Below, piece by piece: positions 53,231 to 62,207 of a stretch of DNA of 64,000 nt (positions within the stretch are counted from its first letter, which is position 1; each line of letters starts with the position of its first letter). The stretch is from Saprospiraceae bacterium (GTDB taxonomy: Bacteria; Bacteroidota; Bacteroidia; Chitinophagales; Saprospiraceae). The notes under the pieces were generated by a model. It was not told the DNA's origin. It made no database searches and was given only the letters and a program-made list of their open reading frames with translations. The position numbers were made by a program, and so were the translations under genes. The DNA is taken from positions 57,670 through 121,669 of the forward strand of contig JAIBCG010000001.1 of NCBI GenBank assembly GCA_019694295.1, read 5' to 3'.

Positions 53231-54271
53231 TTAATTTAATGAAATTGTTGAAAATACCGGATTGTGGTCAGAGAAAATGACACGTTCTACTTTATGGGAC
53301 AAAACCGACATTTCTTCACTTGTGAAGATATAATCGATTCTGAGAAACGGAAGTTTACCATTATAAGTAGAGCCGAATCCGAAGGCACTTTCCTTAAAAC
53401 TATCTTTAAGGCCGTCACTTATTGTAGCATATACATAAGACTGTGCTGTATCGTTCATGTCACCACATACCAAAACCGGGTAAGGTGACTTACGTATTAA
53501 CGCTTTTACTTGTTTCGCTTGGTTGACCCTTAGATCTGTGGCGTGTTTTATTCTTGAAAAAATTTTCCTTATACTGCTGTATTTTTTCCTTGCCTGCAGT
53601 TCTTCAGAAGAGAGGGTTTTCTCTGTGAGGTTTTTTACAGTATTGCTTTGCAAATGGAAGTCGAATACGCGGATTTTTTTTCCATTAATTTCTATATCCA
53701 CCCAGACTGCAGAGTTGTATGATTTGGAGAATACGATACTCCCGCTGTCTGTAATAGGGTATTTTGAAAAGATACAAGTGTTGAGTGAAGTATGCTGGTA
53801 GAAATACGGCAAATCAAGTATGCTCTGAAGTGTTTTTCGGTTATTGGTGGTTATTTCCTGAAAGCAAATGACGTCAGGAATTTTATTTTTATCGAAAAAT
53901 TCTTTCAGGTCATCCTTTGAAAGATTGCGGTATTCTTTTGATTTTGGATTGAGGCGCATGAGGCCTTCGATGTTATAGGTACCTACTGTAATGCTCTTAC
54001 CTGTAGTACGCTGATTTTTGCTGCCAAAGTTTATTACACCTTTTACACTATTAAAGCCAATGACCACGGTGGCTAATGAAATGAGTACCAGCATATTTTT
54101 GTTAAATACCCAAAAGAGGATGAAGAGCAAATTCAGAATAACTAAAACCGGAAAGATCAAACCAAACATTGCTGCCGGCCAAAATTTTTCTGGGTTGATG
54201 TTGGGGGCCAGATAGCTAAGCAGTGTGATAACTGCCAAAGCGATGTTCACCCATTTGACAATTTTGATCAA
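53231..54271 (-). CDS. Membrane-anchored endonuclease/exonuclease/phosphatase-family protein
   Basis: 346 residues. The N-terminal 80 residues contain about three membrane segments (around 8-22, 32-58 and 62-78). The remaining EEP domain has the metal-binding blocks TYNIEGL, VICFQEITT (catalytic Glu), VCGDMNDTAQS (Asp-x-Asn) and FSDHNPVFST (the SDH motif). EEP enzymes include phosphodiesterases and nucleases; the membrane tether suggests action outside the cytoplasm. The start lies three bases from the upstream rhomboid stop, so cotranscription is likely. Confidence 0.85.
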   Translation of the reverse strand: MIKIVKWVNIALAVITLLSYLAPNINPEKFWPAAMFGLIFPVLVILNLLFILFWVFNKNMLVLISLATVVIGFNSVKGVINFGSKNQRTTGKSITVGTYNIEGLMRLNPKSKEYRNLSKDDLKEFFDKNKIPDVICFQEITTNNRKTLQSILDLPYFYQHTSLNTCIFSKYPITDSGSIVFSKSYNSAVWVDIEINGKKIRVFDFHLQSNTVKNLTEKTLSSEELQARKKYSSIRKIFSRIKHATDLRVNQAKQVKALIRKSPYPVLVCGDMNDTAQSYVYATISDGLKDSFKESAFGFGSTYNGKLPFLRIDYIFTSEEMSVLSHKVERVIFSDHNPVFSTISLN

Positions 54272-54273
54272 AG

Positions 54274-55209
54274 TTAATCTTGTTTGTTGCTTGCCTTATT
54301 TAAAAATTCTTTCTCCTCATGTTCGAGGTTATCGTATCCTTTCTTTTTGATTTTTTCTAAAATGTTGTCTAGTCTTTCTTCAAAATCAAGTTGATGTTCA
54401 TCGTGCGATTTTTGCTGGCTTCTATTCACAGCCTGGTATTCCTCGCCTTGCAAAACTCGTTTCTTTATTCTCGAATGTCCGCGTGCTTCTATATTGGTAG
54501 CTTTATCAGTTATTATTTTGAAGAATTTTTGTAACGGTTCAGTAAGGTCGGTACCTCTTCGCAGTAACACAATATATGCCCAACCGAATATGGCACCGCC
54601 AAAATGTGACAAGTGTCCCGCAACATTATTGCCAACAGACATATAAACAACATCAATAATCATTAAGGCGAGAACGATATATTTTAACCTGATGTCACCA
54701 AAAAAAAGAAGCCTGTAACTATAGTCGGGTGACAGAGTAGCGGCCGCCATAGCAAATGCCATAACAGAAGCAGAAGCTCCTATCATTAAAACATTATTTA
54801 GTACAGCTAAGTTGGTAATGGCTGCTACCAACATCAAAAATATGACTCCCGAAAGTCCACCCATGAGATAAATGGGCAATATTCGCCTGTCACCAAGAAA
54901 ATCACCAATTATCCGACCAAACCAGACGAATAATATCATGTTCCAACCTAAGTGAAATATACCACTGTGCATAAACATATAGGAAACGTATGTCCATGGT
55001 TTGCGCAGATTCTGCATAAAACTTTCTGTTACACCAAGTTGGTTTACTATTTCCTGATATGCGCTTTGTATGGCTTGTGCATGAGTTATCATTCCGATAA
55101 ACCAAACAAGCCCTATCAACAGAAATGCTGCTACATTGACTATTACGAGTTTACTTAACATATTGCTATGAAAAGCACGCCTGATATCAGATATGATGGA
55201 TGAGTACAT
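54274..55209 (-). CDS. Rhomboid-family intramembrane protease (long)
   Basis: 311 residues. Six or so membrane segments occupy residues 20-210. Rhomboid signature parts are MFMHSGIFHLGWNMI (residues with the conserved HxxxN-type loop), the catalytic Ser in MIGASASVMAFA and the catalytic His in GHLSHFGGAIFGWAY. The tail after about residue 215 is long, charged and likely cytoplasmic (KKRVLQGEEYQ, LDFEERLDNILEKIKKKGYD); tail similarity to other Bacteroidota rhomboids is recalled, not tested. It sits next to a shorter rhomboid. Confidence 0.88.
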   Translation of the reverse strand: MYSSIISDIRRAFHSNMLSKLVIVNVAAFLLIGLVWFIGMITHAQAIQSAYQEIVNQLGVTESFMQNLRKPWTYVSYMFMHSGIFHLGWNMILFVWFGRIIGDFLGDRRILPIYLMGGLSGVIFLMLVAAITNLAVLNNVLMIGASASVMAFAMAAATLSPDYSYRLLFFGDIRLKYIVLALMIIDVVYMSVGNNVAGHLSHFGGAIFGWAYIVLLRRGTDLTEPLQKFFKIITDKATNIEARGHSRIKKRVLQGEEYQAVNRSQQKSHDEHQLDFEERLDNILEKIKKKGYDNLEHEEKEFLNKASNKQD

Positions 55210-55233
55210 ATTTATTAAAATAGTAAAATTTAT

Positions 55234-55818
55234 TTACCGGTCAAATTTACGCCAATATAATATCAAAAGCAAACCAAAAACCGCGCCACCAATATGTGCA
55301 AAGTGTGCAATACCTTGTGCATAGCCACCAACACCCATCACCAGCTCGAGCACACCAAACAATATTACCATGTATTTGGCTCGCATTGCCACAGGTGGAA
55401 AAATCATCTGCATCTGTACATTAGGGAAATACCAGCCAAAGGCAGCAAGTATGCCAAAAATAGCTCCCGATGCTCCTAACATTCCGTATTGTACAGGCGT
55501 AAAACCGAACTCGAGATAAATAACAAACAATTGCAGAATGGCTGCACCTACGCCACAAAACAAATAATAAAACAAAAACTTCTTTGGTCCGATCCGGGCC
55601 TCTACGGGCGGACCGAACATTGCAAGCGAAAACATATTGAACAATATGTGTGTAAAACCACCATGCATAAACATGTGTGTAAGTATCTGGTATGGTCTGA
55701 ATGCCTCATCTGCCGGATACATCAGTACAAATGAGCCGTTGCCAAGTGTCATCTGTGCAAGAAACACAAGTACATTAATAATGAGTATTTGTTTGACTAC
55801 TTCTGTTAATCTGATCAT
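55234..55818 (-). CDS. Rhomboid-family intramembrane protease (short)
   Basis: 194 residues, almost entirely membrane. The fold is compact: MFMHGGFTHILFNMFSLAMF in the loop and second helix, the catalytic Ser in GASGAIFGI, and the catalytic His in AHFAHIGGAVFGL. It lacks the cytoplasmic tail of the neighbouring rhomboid. Substrates are unknown. It follows mutL by 38 bases and precedes the long rhomboid by 24 bases, all on the minus strand. Confidence 0.9.
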   Translation of the reverse strand: MIRLTEVVKQILIINVLVFLAQMTLGNGSFVLMYPADEAFRPYQILTHMFMHGGFTHILFNMFSLAMFGPPVEARIGPKKFLFYYLFCGVGAAILQLFVIYLEFGFTPVQYGMLGASGAIFGILAAFGWYFPNVQMQMIFPPVAMRAKYMVILFGVLELVMGVGGYAQGIAHFAHIGGAVFGLLLILYWRKFDR

Positions 55819-55856
55819 GTGATACTTAGCTTAATTGTTTAATAGTGTTCTATAAT

Positions 55857-57677
55857 TCAGGCAAATAGTTTTTCGAAATCATTCAGCTCAAAGGTAACAA
55901 AACATTTTCTGCCAAATGGACTCTGGTAAGGTATTTTACATGCAAACAAGCTGTCAATCAACTCTTTCATGGTTTCTTCATTGAGTGGTTTTCCTCTTTT
56001 TACCGACATTTGTCTGGCGAGCACTTTTGCCAAATTTTCGCTCAGGTTGGTTTTAAGCTCAAATCCTTCTTTTATCTGACCGATAAATTCTTCCAGTAAT
56101 TTCTCGGGATTTTCCGAATTCTCAATTTCTGCCGGCATACCGTGTACTACCAGGCTGTTCTTACCAAACTCCTGAATATCGAATCCAAGTTGGTTAAGAC
56201 TGTGAAGAATCCTGGATGCTATAGCAAAATCAGCCGGCGACAGGTGAATAGTGTGTGGAAATAACAGTTTTTGTATTGCCAACCCCTGATTTTCATTTAA
56301 TGTATGTAAAAATTTTTCATACAAGATCTGTTCTGAAGCTGACTGCTGGTCAATGACAATAAAGCCTGACTTTATCTGGTTAATGATGTAAGTATTATGT
56401 ATCTGGTATGGGGCTTTTCTGCTTACTTCCTGGTTGATGTGCAGTTTTTCCTGAGCATCCGTATGATGCCATTCGGTGCCTATCGTGAAAGAGCCATTTG
56501 ATGGCTCATGGTCTGTCTGATTATCTTGTTGAGAATATAGAAGCTCCCAGTTTTTGAGGTTGTTGTCAGTATTTTTTTGTGAATTATATCCATTAGAATA
56601 TGAATCATGACCCGGTTTTTTGTTTGACATACCTGATTGATAAGTATTGAAGGCGGCTTCTTGCTCAAAATCAAGGAGTGGTGTAATGTTATGCTTGCCT
56701 AAAGCGTGTTTGACAGCTACGAAAAGGTAATTATACACGAGTTTTTCATCTTCAAATTTTATTTCCTGCTTGGTCGGGTGTACATTGATATCTATATTGG
56801 AGGGGTCAATGTCAAGAAAGATAGTATAAAAAGGATAAGTATCTTCTGGCAATAATTTGTCATAACCTGAAAGTATAGCATGGTTGAGGTATGGCGATCG
56901 GATATACCTTCCGTTTACGAACATGTATTGTTCGCCTTTTGTTTTCCTTGCAAAATCTGGTTTACCGATAAATCCGCTGATGCGGAGTACTTCGGTCTCT
57001 TCATTGATAGGTACAAGGCGTTCGTTATAGTTATTGCCCAGCATATTGACTATCCGCTGGCGTAAATTCGACTCAGGCAGATGATACATTTCGGTTTGGT
57101 CGTGGTATAAGCTGAAGAAGAGATCCGGAAAGGCAAGAGCGATGTGTTGGAATTCGTCGTGAATATGACGTAGTTCGACAATGTCCGATTTGAGGAATTT
57201 TCTTCGTGCGGGTACGTTGTAGAACAGATTTTTTACACTGATGCTGGTGCCTACCGCACACTGGCACGGTTCTTCGATCTTTATTTCAGAAGCCTCTATT
57301 ACTATTCTTGTGCCCAGTTCGTCTTCTTTACGCCTTGTTTTGAGCTCTACCTGAGCAACAGCTGCTATCGAAGCCATTGCCTCGCCTCTGAAACCCATTG
57401 TTTTGATTTCAAAAAGATCCTGCGATTTTCGTATTTTAGAAGTGGCATGTCTTTCAAAGCAAAGCCGAGCATCAGCAGCAGACATTCCCTTACCGTTATC
57501 GATGACCTGTATGAGCGATTTGCCGGAGTCTTTGATAATAAGCCGGATAGAAGTGGTACCTGCATCAATCGAGTTTTCCATCAATTCCTTCACTACAGAT
57601 GCCGGCCTTTGTATGACCTCCCCCGCTGCTATCTGGTTGGCAATAGAATCCGGCAGGAGCTGAATGATATCAGCCAT
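55857..57677 (-). CDS. mutL: DNA mismatch repair protein MutL
   Basis: 606 residues. The GHKL ATPase N-terminus is intact: KELMENSIDAGTTSIRL, DNGKGMS and TMGFRGEAMASIA, followed by the transducer domain with the conserved FVNGRYIR and NVHPTKQEIKF. The C-terminal dimerisation domain begins near residue 415. Two motifs tied to endonuclease activity in other MutLs are changed here: DQHAxxExxxxE reads DQQSASEQILYE (about 443-454), and CPHGRP reads SPFGRK (about 590-595). Nicking activity is therefore uncertain. It is the first gene of the five-gene minus-strand run. Confidence 0.94.
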   Translation of the reverse strand: MADIIQLLPDSIANQIAAGEVIQRPASVVKELMENSIDAGTTSIRLIIKDSGKSLIQVIDNGKGMSAADARLCFERHATSKIRKSQDLFEIKTMGFRGEAMASIAAVAQVELKTRRKEDELGTRIVIEASEIKIEEPCQCAVGTSISVKNLFYNVPARRKFLKSDIVELRHIHDEFQHIALAFPDLFFSLYHDQTEMYHLPESNLRQRIVNMLGNNYNERLVPINEETEVLRISGFIGKPDFARKTKGEQYMFVNGRYIRSPYLNHAILSGYDKLLPEDTYPFYTIFLDIDPSNIDINVHPTKQEIKFEDEKLVYNYLFVAVKHALGKHNITPLLDFEQEAAFNTYQSGMSNKKPGHDSYSNGYNSQKNTDNNLKNWELLYSQQDNQTDHEPSNGSFTIGTEWHHTDAQEKLHINQEVSRKAPYQIHNTYIINQIKSGFIVIDQQSASEQILYEKFLHTLNENQGLAIQKLLFPHTIHLSPADFAIASRILHSLNQLGFDIQEFGKNSLVVHGMPAEIENSENPEKLLEEFIGQIKEGFELKTNLSENLAKVLARQMSVKRGKPLNEETMKELIDSLFACKIPYQSPFGRKCFVTFELNDFEKLFA

Positions 57678-57781
57678 TTAGTTAAAATAATTTGGTGCGA
57701 AGATACGAAAATCAATGGAATTAATTAATTTTACAAAAACTACATCTTGTAACAAATATTTTAATAACAGCCGTATATTAG

Positions 57782-57789
57782 TATGTTTG
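57782..57789 (+). promoter_or_regulatory. Putative -7 promoter element for AMP nucleosidase
   Basis: TATGTTTG, matching TAnnTTTG, 37 bases before the ATG. No -33 element at the usual distance was found. Confidence 0.35.
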
Positions 57790-57826
57790 AAGAAAATTAA
57801 AGCAGACAATTGAAAAATAATCCGAT

Positions 57827-58600
57827 ATGAAAACAAAGGAAGAGATTGTAAATAACTGGTTGCCGCGCTATACGGGTGTAGCTCTTGACCAATTTGGTGA
57901 GTACATCATTCTGGTCAATTTTAGTGGTTATGTAAAAGCATTTGCAGAGTTGAATAAGGTAAAAATAAATGGAGAGGATCGCTCTATGATGTCTGCAACG
58001 GCTGATGATATTACCATCATCAACTTCGGTATGGGGAGCCCCAATGCAGGTACCATTGTTGACCTTTTAACTGCCATCAAGCCTAAGGCTATCTTGTTTT
58101 TAGGAAAATGTGGTGGACTAAAGACAAAGAAGAATCAGGTAGGTGACTTCATCTTGCCTATAGCTGCCATACGTGGTGAAGGTACCTCTAATGACTATTT
58201 GCCAGCCGAAGTACCTGCCCTACCGGCATTCGCATTACAAAAAGCTATTTCTACCACTATCCGTGAACACAATTGTGACTATTGGACAGGCACAGTCTAT
58301 ACCACCAACAAAAGAGTGTGGGAGCACAGAGAAGACTTCAAAGAATATCTCAGATCCCTTCGTGCAATGGCTATCGATATGGAAACAGCCACTATTTTCA
58401 TTGCAGCTTTTAAGAATTCGATTCCTGCCGGTGCATTATTGCTGGTTTCCGATATGCCAATGGTGCCCGAAGGTGTCAAAACCGAAGAAAGTGACAGTGT
58501 GGTTACAAAAGAATTTGCTGACCTGCATTTAAAAATCGGAATTGAGTCTTTGAAAAAATTGAAAACCAATGATATTACAGTTAAACATTTGAAATTTTAA
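57827..58600 (+). CDS. amn: AMP nucleosidase (short form)
   Basis: 257 residues, consisting only of the nucleoside phosphorylase-like domain and lacking the long N-terminal regulatory region of the E. coli enzyme. Conserved blocks are INFGMGSPNAGTI, ILFLGKCGGLKTKKNQVGDF, AIDMETATIFIAAF (purine/ribose binding) and LVSDMPMVPEGVKTE. AMP nucleosidase cleaves AMP to adenine and ribose-5-phosphate, balancing purine pools. Bacteroidota commonly carry this short form, as I recall. It starts 149 bases from the divergent mutL gene. Confidence 0.9.
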   Translation: MKTKEEIVNNWLPRYTGVALDQFGEYIILVNFSGYVKAFAELNKVKINGEDRSMMSATADDITIINFGMGSPNAGTIVDLLTAIKPKAILFLGKCGGLKTKKNQVGDFILPIAAIRGEGTSNDYLPAEVPALPAFALQKAISTTIREHNCDYWTGTVYTTNKRVWEHREDFKEYLRSLRAMAIDMETATIFIAAFKNSIPAGALLLVSDMPMVPEGVKTEESDSVVTKEFADLHLKIGIESLKKLKTNDITVKHLKF

Positions 58601-58611
58601 TCACTATAAAA

Positions 58612-59580
58612 ATGGCTACAAGAAGAAAATTTCTGAAAAACATATCACTCGCACCAGCCTCATTGATGATACCGACTGCTCTAGCTGCAACTTCTTCGGT
58701 GAACGAGACCTACACACAAGGTCTAGTCATCTCTACATGGGATTTCGGTGATCTGGGTAACAGAAAGGCCTGGGAAATATTAGCCGGCAATGGACGTGCC
58801 CTAGATGCCGTCGAACAAGGCGTAAAAGTAGTAGAGGACGACCCCGACACTATGACAGTTGGTCTTAACAGCTACCCCGACCGTGATGGTATCGTTACAC
58901 TCGATGCCTGTATTATGGACGAAAAAGGTTATGCCGGAAGTGTGAGTGCACTGGAAAGAATAAAAAATCCGATATCTGTGGCACGCAAAGTGATGGAAGA
59001 CACACCACACGTCATGCTGGTTGGCAAAGGAGCCCAACAGTTTGCACTTAGCAAGGGATTTAAACTCGAAAAGCAAGAAAGATCACCACGGGCCGACCAA
59101 GCATGGAAAGAATGGCTAAAAAAATCGGAGTACAAACCGATTATCAATGTAGAGATGCATGATACCATCGGTATGATAGCCATGGACAAAAAAGGCGACA
59201 TCTGCGGGGCATGCACTACTAGTGGTCTTGCATTCAAACTACACGGACGAGTAGGCGACAGCCCGATAATAGGAGCCGGTATGTACGTTGACAATGAAGT
59301 AGGTGGTGCTGCTGCTACCGGTGTAGGCGAATACGTTCTCAAAACGCTTGGCTCGTTCCTGATAGTAGAGCTCATGCGCAATGGTATGAGTCCACAGCAG
59401 GCCTGCAAAGAGGCAGTAATGCGCATTACCCAAAAATACCCGTACAAAGATGTGCAAGTAGGCTTCATCGCCATGAACAAAGCCGGCGAAACGGGCGCCT
59501 ACAGCATACAAGCTGGTTTTGTATATTCCGAGTGTCGTGCAGGAACCTTTACAAAAAATAATGCTCAGTCATTTCTATAG
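58612..59580 (+). CDS. N4-(beta-N-acetylglucosaminyl)-L-asparaginase (glycosylasparaginase), Tat-exported
   Basis: 322 residues. The N-terminus TRRKFLKNISLAPASLM is a good twin-arginine signal, so the folded enzyme is probably exported. It belongs to the Ntn-hydrolase asparaginase family: the autocleavage/catalytic Thr is T185 in VEMHDTIGMIAMD, preceded by the flexible P loop, and followed by CGACTTSGLAFKLHGRVGDS, IIGAGMYVDNEVGG and ATGVGEYVLK. The family removes the Asn-linked GlcNAc of glycoproteins (EC 3.5.1.26) or cleaves isoaspartyl peptides. It begins eleven bases after amn, suggesting cotranscription. Confidence 0.88.
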   Translation: MATRRKFLKNISLAPASLMIPTALAATSSVNETYTQGLVISTWDFGDLGNRKAWEILAGNGRALDAVEQGVKVVEDDPDTMTVGLNSYPDRDGIVTLDACIMDEKGYAGSVSALERIKNPISVARKVMEDTPHVMLVGKGAQQFALSKGFKLEKQERSPRADQAWKEWLKKSEYKPIINVEMHDTIGMIAMDKKGDICGACTTSGLAFKLHGRVGDSPIIGAGMYVDNEVGGAAATGVGEYVLKTLGSFLIVELMRNGMSPQQACKEAVMRITQKYPYKDVQVGFIAMNKAGETGAYSIQAGFVYSECRAGTFTKNNAQSFL

Positions 59581-59683
59581 ACAAATGTAGTGACGTGTTT
59601 TGGTCAAACCATCTGTTCCTTTCCTCCTCTGCAGTGCTAAGCTTGCATTTAGCTGCCTAATTACTTTTCCTGTATTATCTTAT

Positions 59684-59732
59684 TATCTGAGTTAAATGTC
59701 ATTTCTGAATGTTGGCACAATACGCTCAGATA
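59684..59732. promoter_or_regulatory. 8-base inverted repeat upstream of the response-regulator promoter
   Basis: TATCTGAG (59684-59691) and CTCAGATA (59725-59732) are perfect inverted repeats 33 bases apart, with a smaller dyad CATT-TCTG-AATG between them. The right arm ends 17 bases before the -33 box. It may be an operator or an RNA hairpin of the preceding transcript. Confidence 0.35.
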
Positions 59733-59749
59733 AAATATTTTTATAAATA

Positions 59750-59782
59750 TTTGACATTACAAAAAAACATAATGTATATTTG
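59750..59782 (+). promoter_or_regulatory. Putative promoter of the NarL-type response regulator
   Basis: TTTG (59750-59753), a 21-base spacer and TATATTTG (59775-59782) give one of the best matches in the window to the Bacteroidota consensus. It is 38 bases before the ATG, and the leader contains no gene. Confidence 0.65.
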
Positions 59783-59820
59783 TACCCGAACATATTATAA
59801 AAAACCTTAATCCCTGACCG

Positions 59821-60477
59821 ATGTTAAAAGTGATCATTGCTGAAGATCAGTCTATTTTCGCAGAAGGACTCAAGCAAACCCTCCGTAAATCTTCCGATGA
59901 AGAAATCCACATCCTCTCACTTGTTACTAACGGCACCAATCTAGAAGAAGAAGTACGCCATCACCGGCCAGATATCTTGTTTCTCGACCTCAGCTTGCCC
60001 GGTTGTGACAGTCTTAGCATGCTCAAACCCATACATACCATAGCTCCCGACATGCGTATCATTGTCTTTACTATTTATCAGGACACCAAAATGGTGCGTG
60101 AAGCATTCAGAAACGGTGCCGACGGCTACATCCTGAAAACCTGCAAACCATGCGAAATACATGAAGGCATCAGAGAAGTAAAAGCAGGCAAGGTTTATAT
60201 GGGCAGTGGCGTGTCGGCAACCGAGCGACATATAGCTGTAAAACAGAATGACACAAGCAATAAGGACTGGTTTATGCAGCAATACTGTCTTACTAACCGC
60301 GAAATGGAAATATTAAGACTACTGTCAAATGCACTAACCAACAAACAGATTTCAGAAGAACTATATATTTCTGACCAGACAGTAGGCGTACACCGCAAAA
60401 ACATCATGCGTAAACTCGGTGTAAGCAACTCAGCCGCTTTGGTTAGAATGTTGCATCACAACAATATGCTGGTATGA
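59821..60477 (+). CDS. NarL/LuxR-type response regulator (orphan)
   Basis: 218 residues. The receiver domain has the acidic pair in IIAEDQS, the phospho-acceptor Asp56 in ILFLDLSLPG, the conserved Thr/Ser region VFTIYQ and Lys in GYILKTCKP. The C-terminal LuxR helix-turn-helix is LTNREMEILRLLSN, with KQISEELYISDQTVGVHRKN as the DNA-reading helices. It should act as a DNA-binding regulator upon phosphorylation. No histidine kinase gene is adjacent; the orphan PAS kinase at 34638 is 24 kb away and pairing is only speculative. Confidence 0.92.
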   Translation: MLKVIIAEDQSIFAEGLKQTLRKSSDEEIHILSLVTNGTNLEEEVRHHRPDILFLDLSLPGCDSLSMLKPIHTIAPDMRIIVFTIYQDTKMVREAFRNGADGYILKTCKPCEIHEGIREVKAGKVYMGSGVSATERHIAVKQNDTSNKDWFMQQYCLTNREMEILRLLSNALTNKQISEELYISDQTVGVHRKNIMRKLGVSNSAALVRMLHHNNMLV

Positions 60478-60526
60478 TATAAAGCCTTACAAATTAGTAC
60501 ACCTGTTTATTTCATCTCTAAGCCTG

Positions 60527-60559
60527 TTCGTCTGTTTCAGGATATTATTGTTACCTTTG
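60527..60559 (+). promoter_or_regulatory. Putative prfC promoter
   Basis: TTCG (60527-60530, one mismatch to TTTG), a 21-base spacer and TACCTTTG (60552-60559) lie 17 bases before the prfC ATG. The spacing is right although the -33 box is imperfect. Confidence 0.45.
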
Positions 60560-60576
60560 CAGCCTCAAAATGCTGT

Positions 60577-62157
60577 ATGAACAGAATCGAAGAATTAAAA
60601 AGAAGACGAACTTTCGGTATCATTGCCCACCCGGACGCCGGTAAGACCACCCTTACCGAAAAACTCCTCCTCTTCGGTGGTGCCATACAGATAGCCGGTG
60701 CCGTCAAATCAAATAAAATTAAACGCTCTGCTACCTCCGACTTCATGGAGATTGAAAAACAAAGAGGTATCTCTGTAGCTACTTCGGTGATGGCATTCGA
60801 ATACAAAGGCCGCCAGGTCAATATCCTCGATACACCCGGCCACCAGGATTTTGCCGAAGATACCTACCGAACACTCACTGCTGTGGACAGTGCCATCGTG
60901 GTTATCGACGTAGCAAAAGGCGTCGAAACACAAACTGAAAAACTTGTGGAAGTTTGCCGTCGGCGCAATACGCCCATCATCGTATTCATCAACAAACTCG
61001 ACCGCGAAGGCCTTGATGGCTTTGACCTGCTTGACGAAATAGAAACCAAACTCGGTCTCAAGGTAGTGCCTATGTCATGGCCCATAGGTATGGGCGGACG
61101 CTTTAAAGGTGTGTATAACCTATACGAAAAGAAAGTCAACCTATTCTCTCCGCATGGCAAACAATCTGAAGAGGATACCATCGAACTCAAGGACATTAAC
61201 GCTGCAGAACTCGGCAGACTCGTAGGCGACAAACTCGCCGCCGAACTACGCGAAGAACTGCATGTCCTCGAATCCGTATATCCGGCGTTAGATCACCAGA
61301 AATACCTCAATGGCGACATTTCACCCGTATTTTTCGGCAGTGCCGTCAATAACTTCGGCGTCAAAGAACTACTCGACTGCTTTGTTGACATAGCACCCGG
61401 CCCATTACCACGCGAAACCGAAGAACGTATGGTAGCTCCTGAAGAAGAAAAATTCTCGGGATTCGTGTTTAAGATTCACGCCAATATGGATCCTAACCAC
61501 CGCGACCGTATCGCATTCCTGCGCATCTGCTCGGGTACCTTCTTCCGCAATACCAATTACCTTCATGTAAGGCAAGCTAAAAAAATGAAATTCTCGAACC
61601 CCACTGCTTTCATGGCCGAAAAAAAATCTATCGTAGAAGAGGCATTCCCGGGTGACATCATCGGCCTTTATGACAGCGGCAACTTCAAGATTGGCGACAC
61701 ACTCACCGAAGGCGAAATTCTACACTACAAAGGCATACCGAGCTTCTCCCCCGAACAATTCCGCTACGTAGTCAATAAAGACCCCATGAAAACCAAACAA
61801 CTCGACAAAGGCATCGACCAACTCATGGATGAAGGCGTGGCACAGGTATTTACCAAAGCAGACAACAACCGAAAAATCATAGGCACCGTCGGCGCACTGC
61901 AGTTTGATGTACTCCAGTACAGGCTCAAACACGAATACGGAGCCTCCTGCGACTACGAACCCGTCAGCCTCTATAAGGCTTGCTGGATCACCTGGGATGA
62001 CCAGCCGGCACTCACCGAATTCCTGTCTCGCCGAAAGGCTGACCTCGCCAAGGACAAGGACGACCGATGGGTATTCCTCGCACAAAGCGCCTGGACACTC
62101 AAGATGGCACAGGAAAACCACCCAAAGATACAATTCCACTTTACTTCAGAATATTAA
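60577..62157 (+). CDS. prfC: Peptide chain release factor 3
   Basis: 526 residues, normal length. Translational GTPase motifs: G1 [16 protein letters not shown]2 around [10 protein letters not shown]3 [16 protein letters not shown] and G4 INKLDREG. Distinctive RF3 features include [13 protein letters not shown] and [12 protein letters not shown]3 promotes release of RF1/RF2 after termination. The codon usage differs clearly from genes to the left (many C-ending codons). It precedes glyS by 50 bases with a modest gap, so both may be transcribed together. Confidence 0.97.
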   Translation: MNRIEELKRRRTFGIIAHPDAGKTTLTEKLLLFGGAIQIAGAVKSNKIKRSATSDFMEIEKQRGISVATSVMAFEYKGRQVNILDTPGHQDFAEDTYRTLTAVDSAIVVIDVAKGVETQTEKLVEVCRRRNTPIIVFINKLDREGLDGFDLLDEIETKLGLKVVPMSWPIGMGGRFKGVYNLYEKKVNLFSPHGKQSEEDTIELKDINAAELGRLVGDKLAAELREELHVLESVYPALDHQKYLNGDISPVFFGSAVNNFGVKELLDCFVDIAPGPLPRETEERMVAPEEEKFSGFVFKIHANMDPNHRDRIAFLRICSGTFFRNTNYLHVRQAKKMKFSNPTAFMAEKKSIVEEAFPGDIIGLYDSGNFKIGDTLTEGEILHYKGIPSFSPEQFRYVVNKDPMKTKQLDKGIDQLMDEGVAQVFTKADNNRKIIGTVGALQFDVLQYRLKHEYGASCDYEPVSLYKACWITWDDQPALTEFLSRRKADLAKDKDDRWVFLAQSAWTLKMAQENHPKIQFHFTSEY

Positions 62158-62207
62158 CAACTTAGATACGCTTATTCCGTATCAACTTAATAAACAAAAC
62201 CCCTTTT

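Noticed and set aside
58929..59480. Minus-strand reading frame of 183 residues opposite the glycosylasparaginase
   Set aside because: The plus strand encodes all catalytic motifs of the enzyme; the antisense frame shows no motif of its own.
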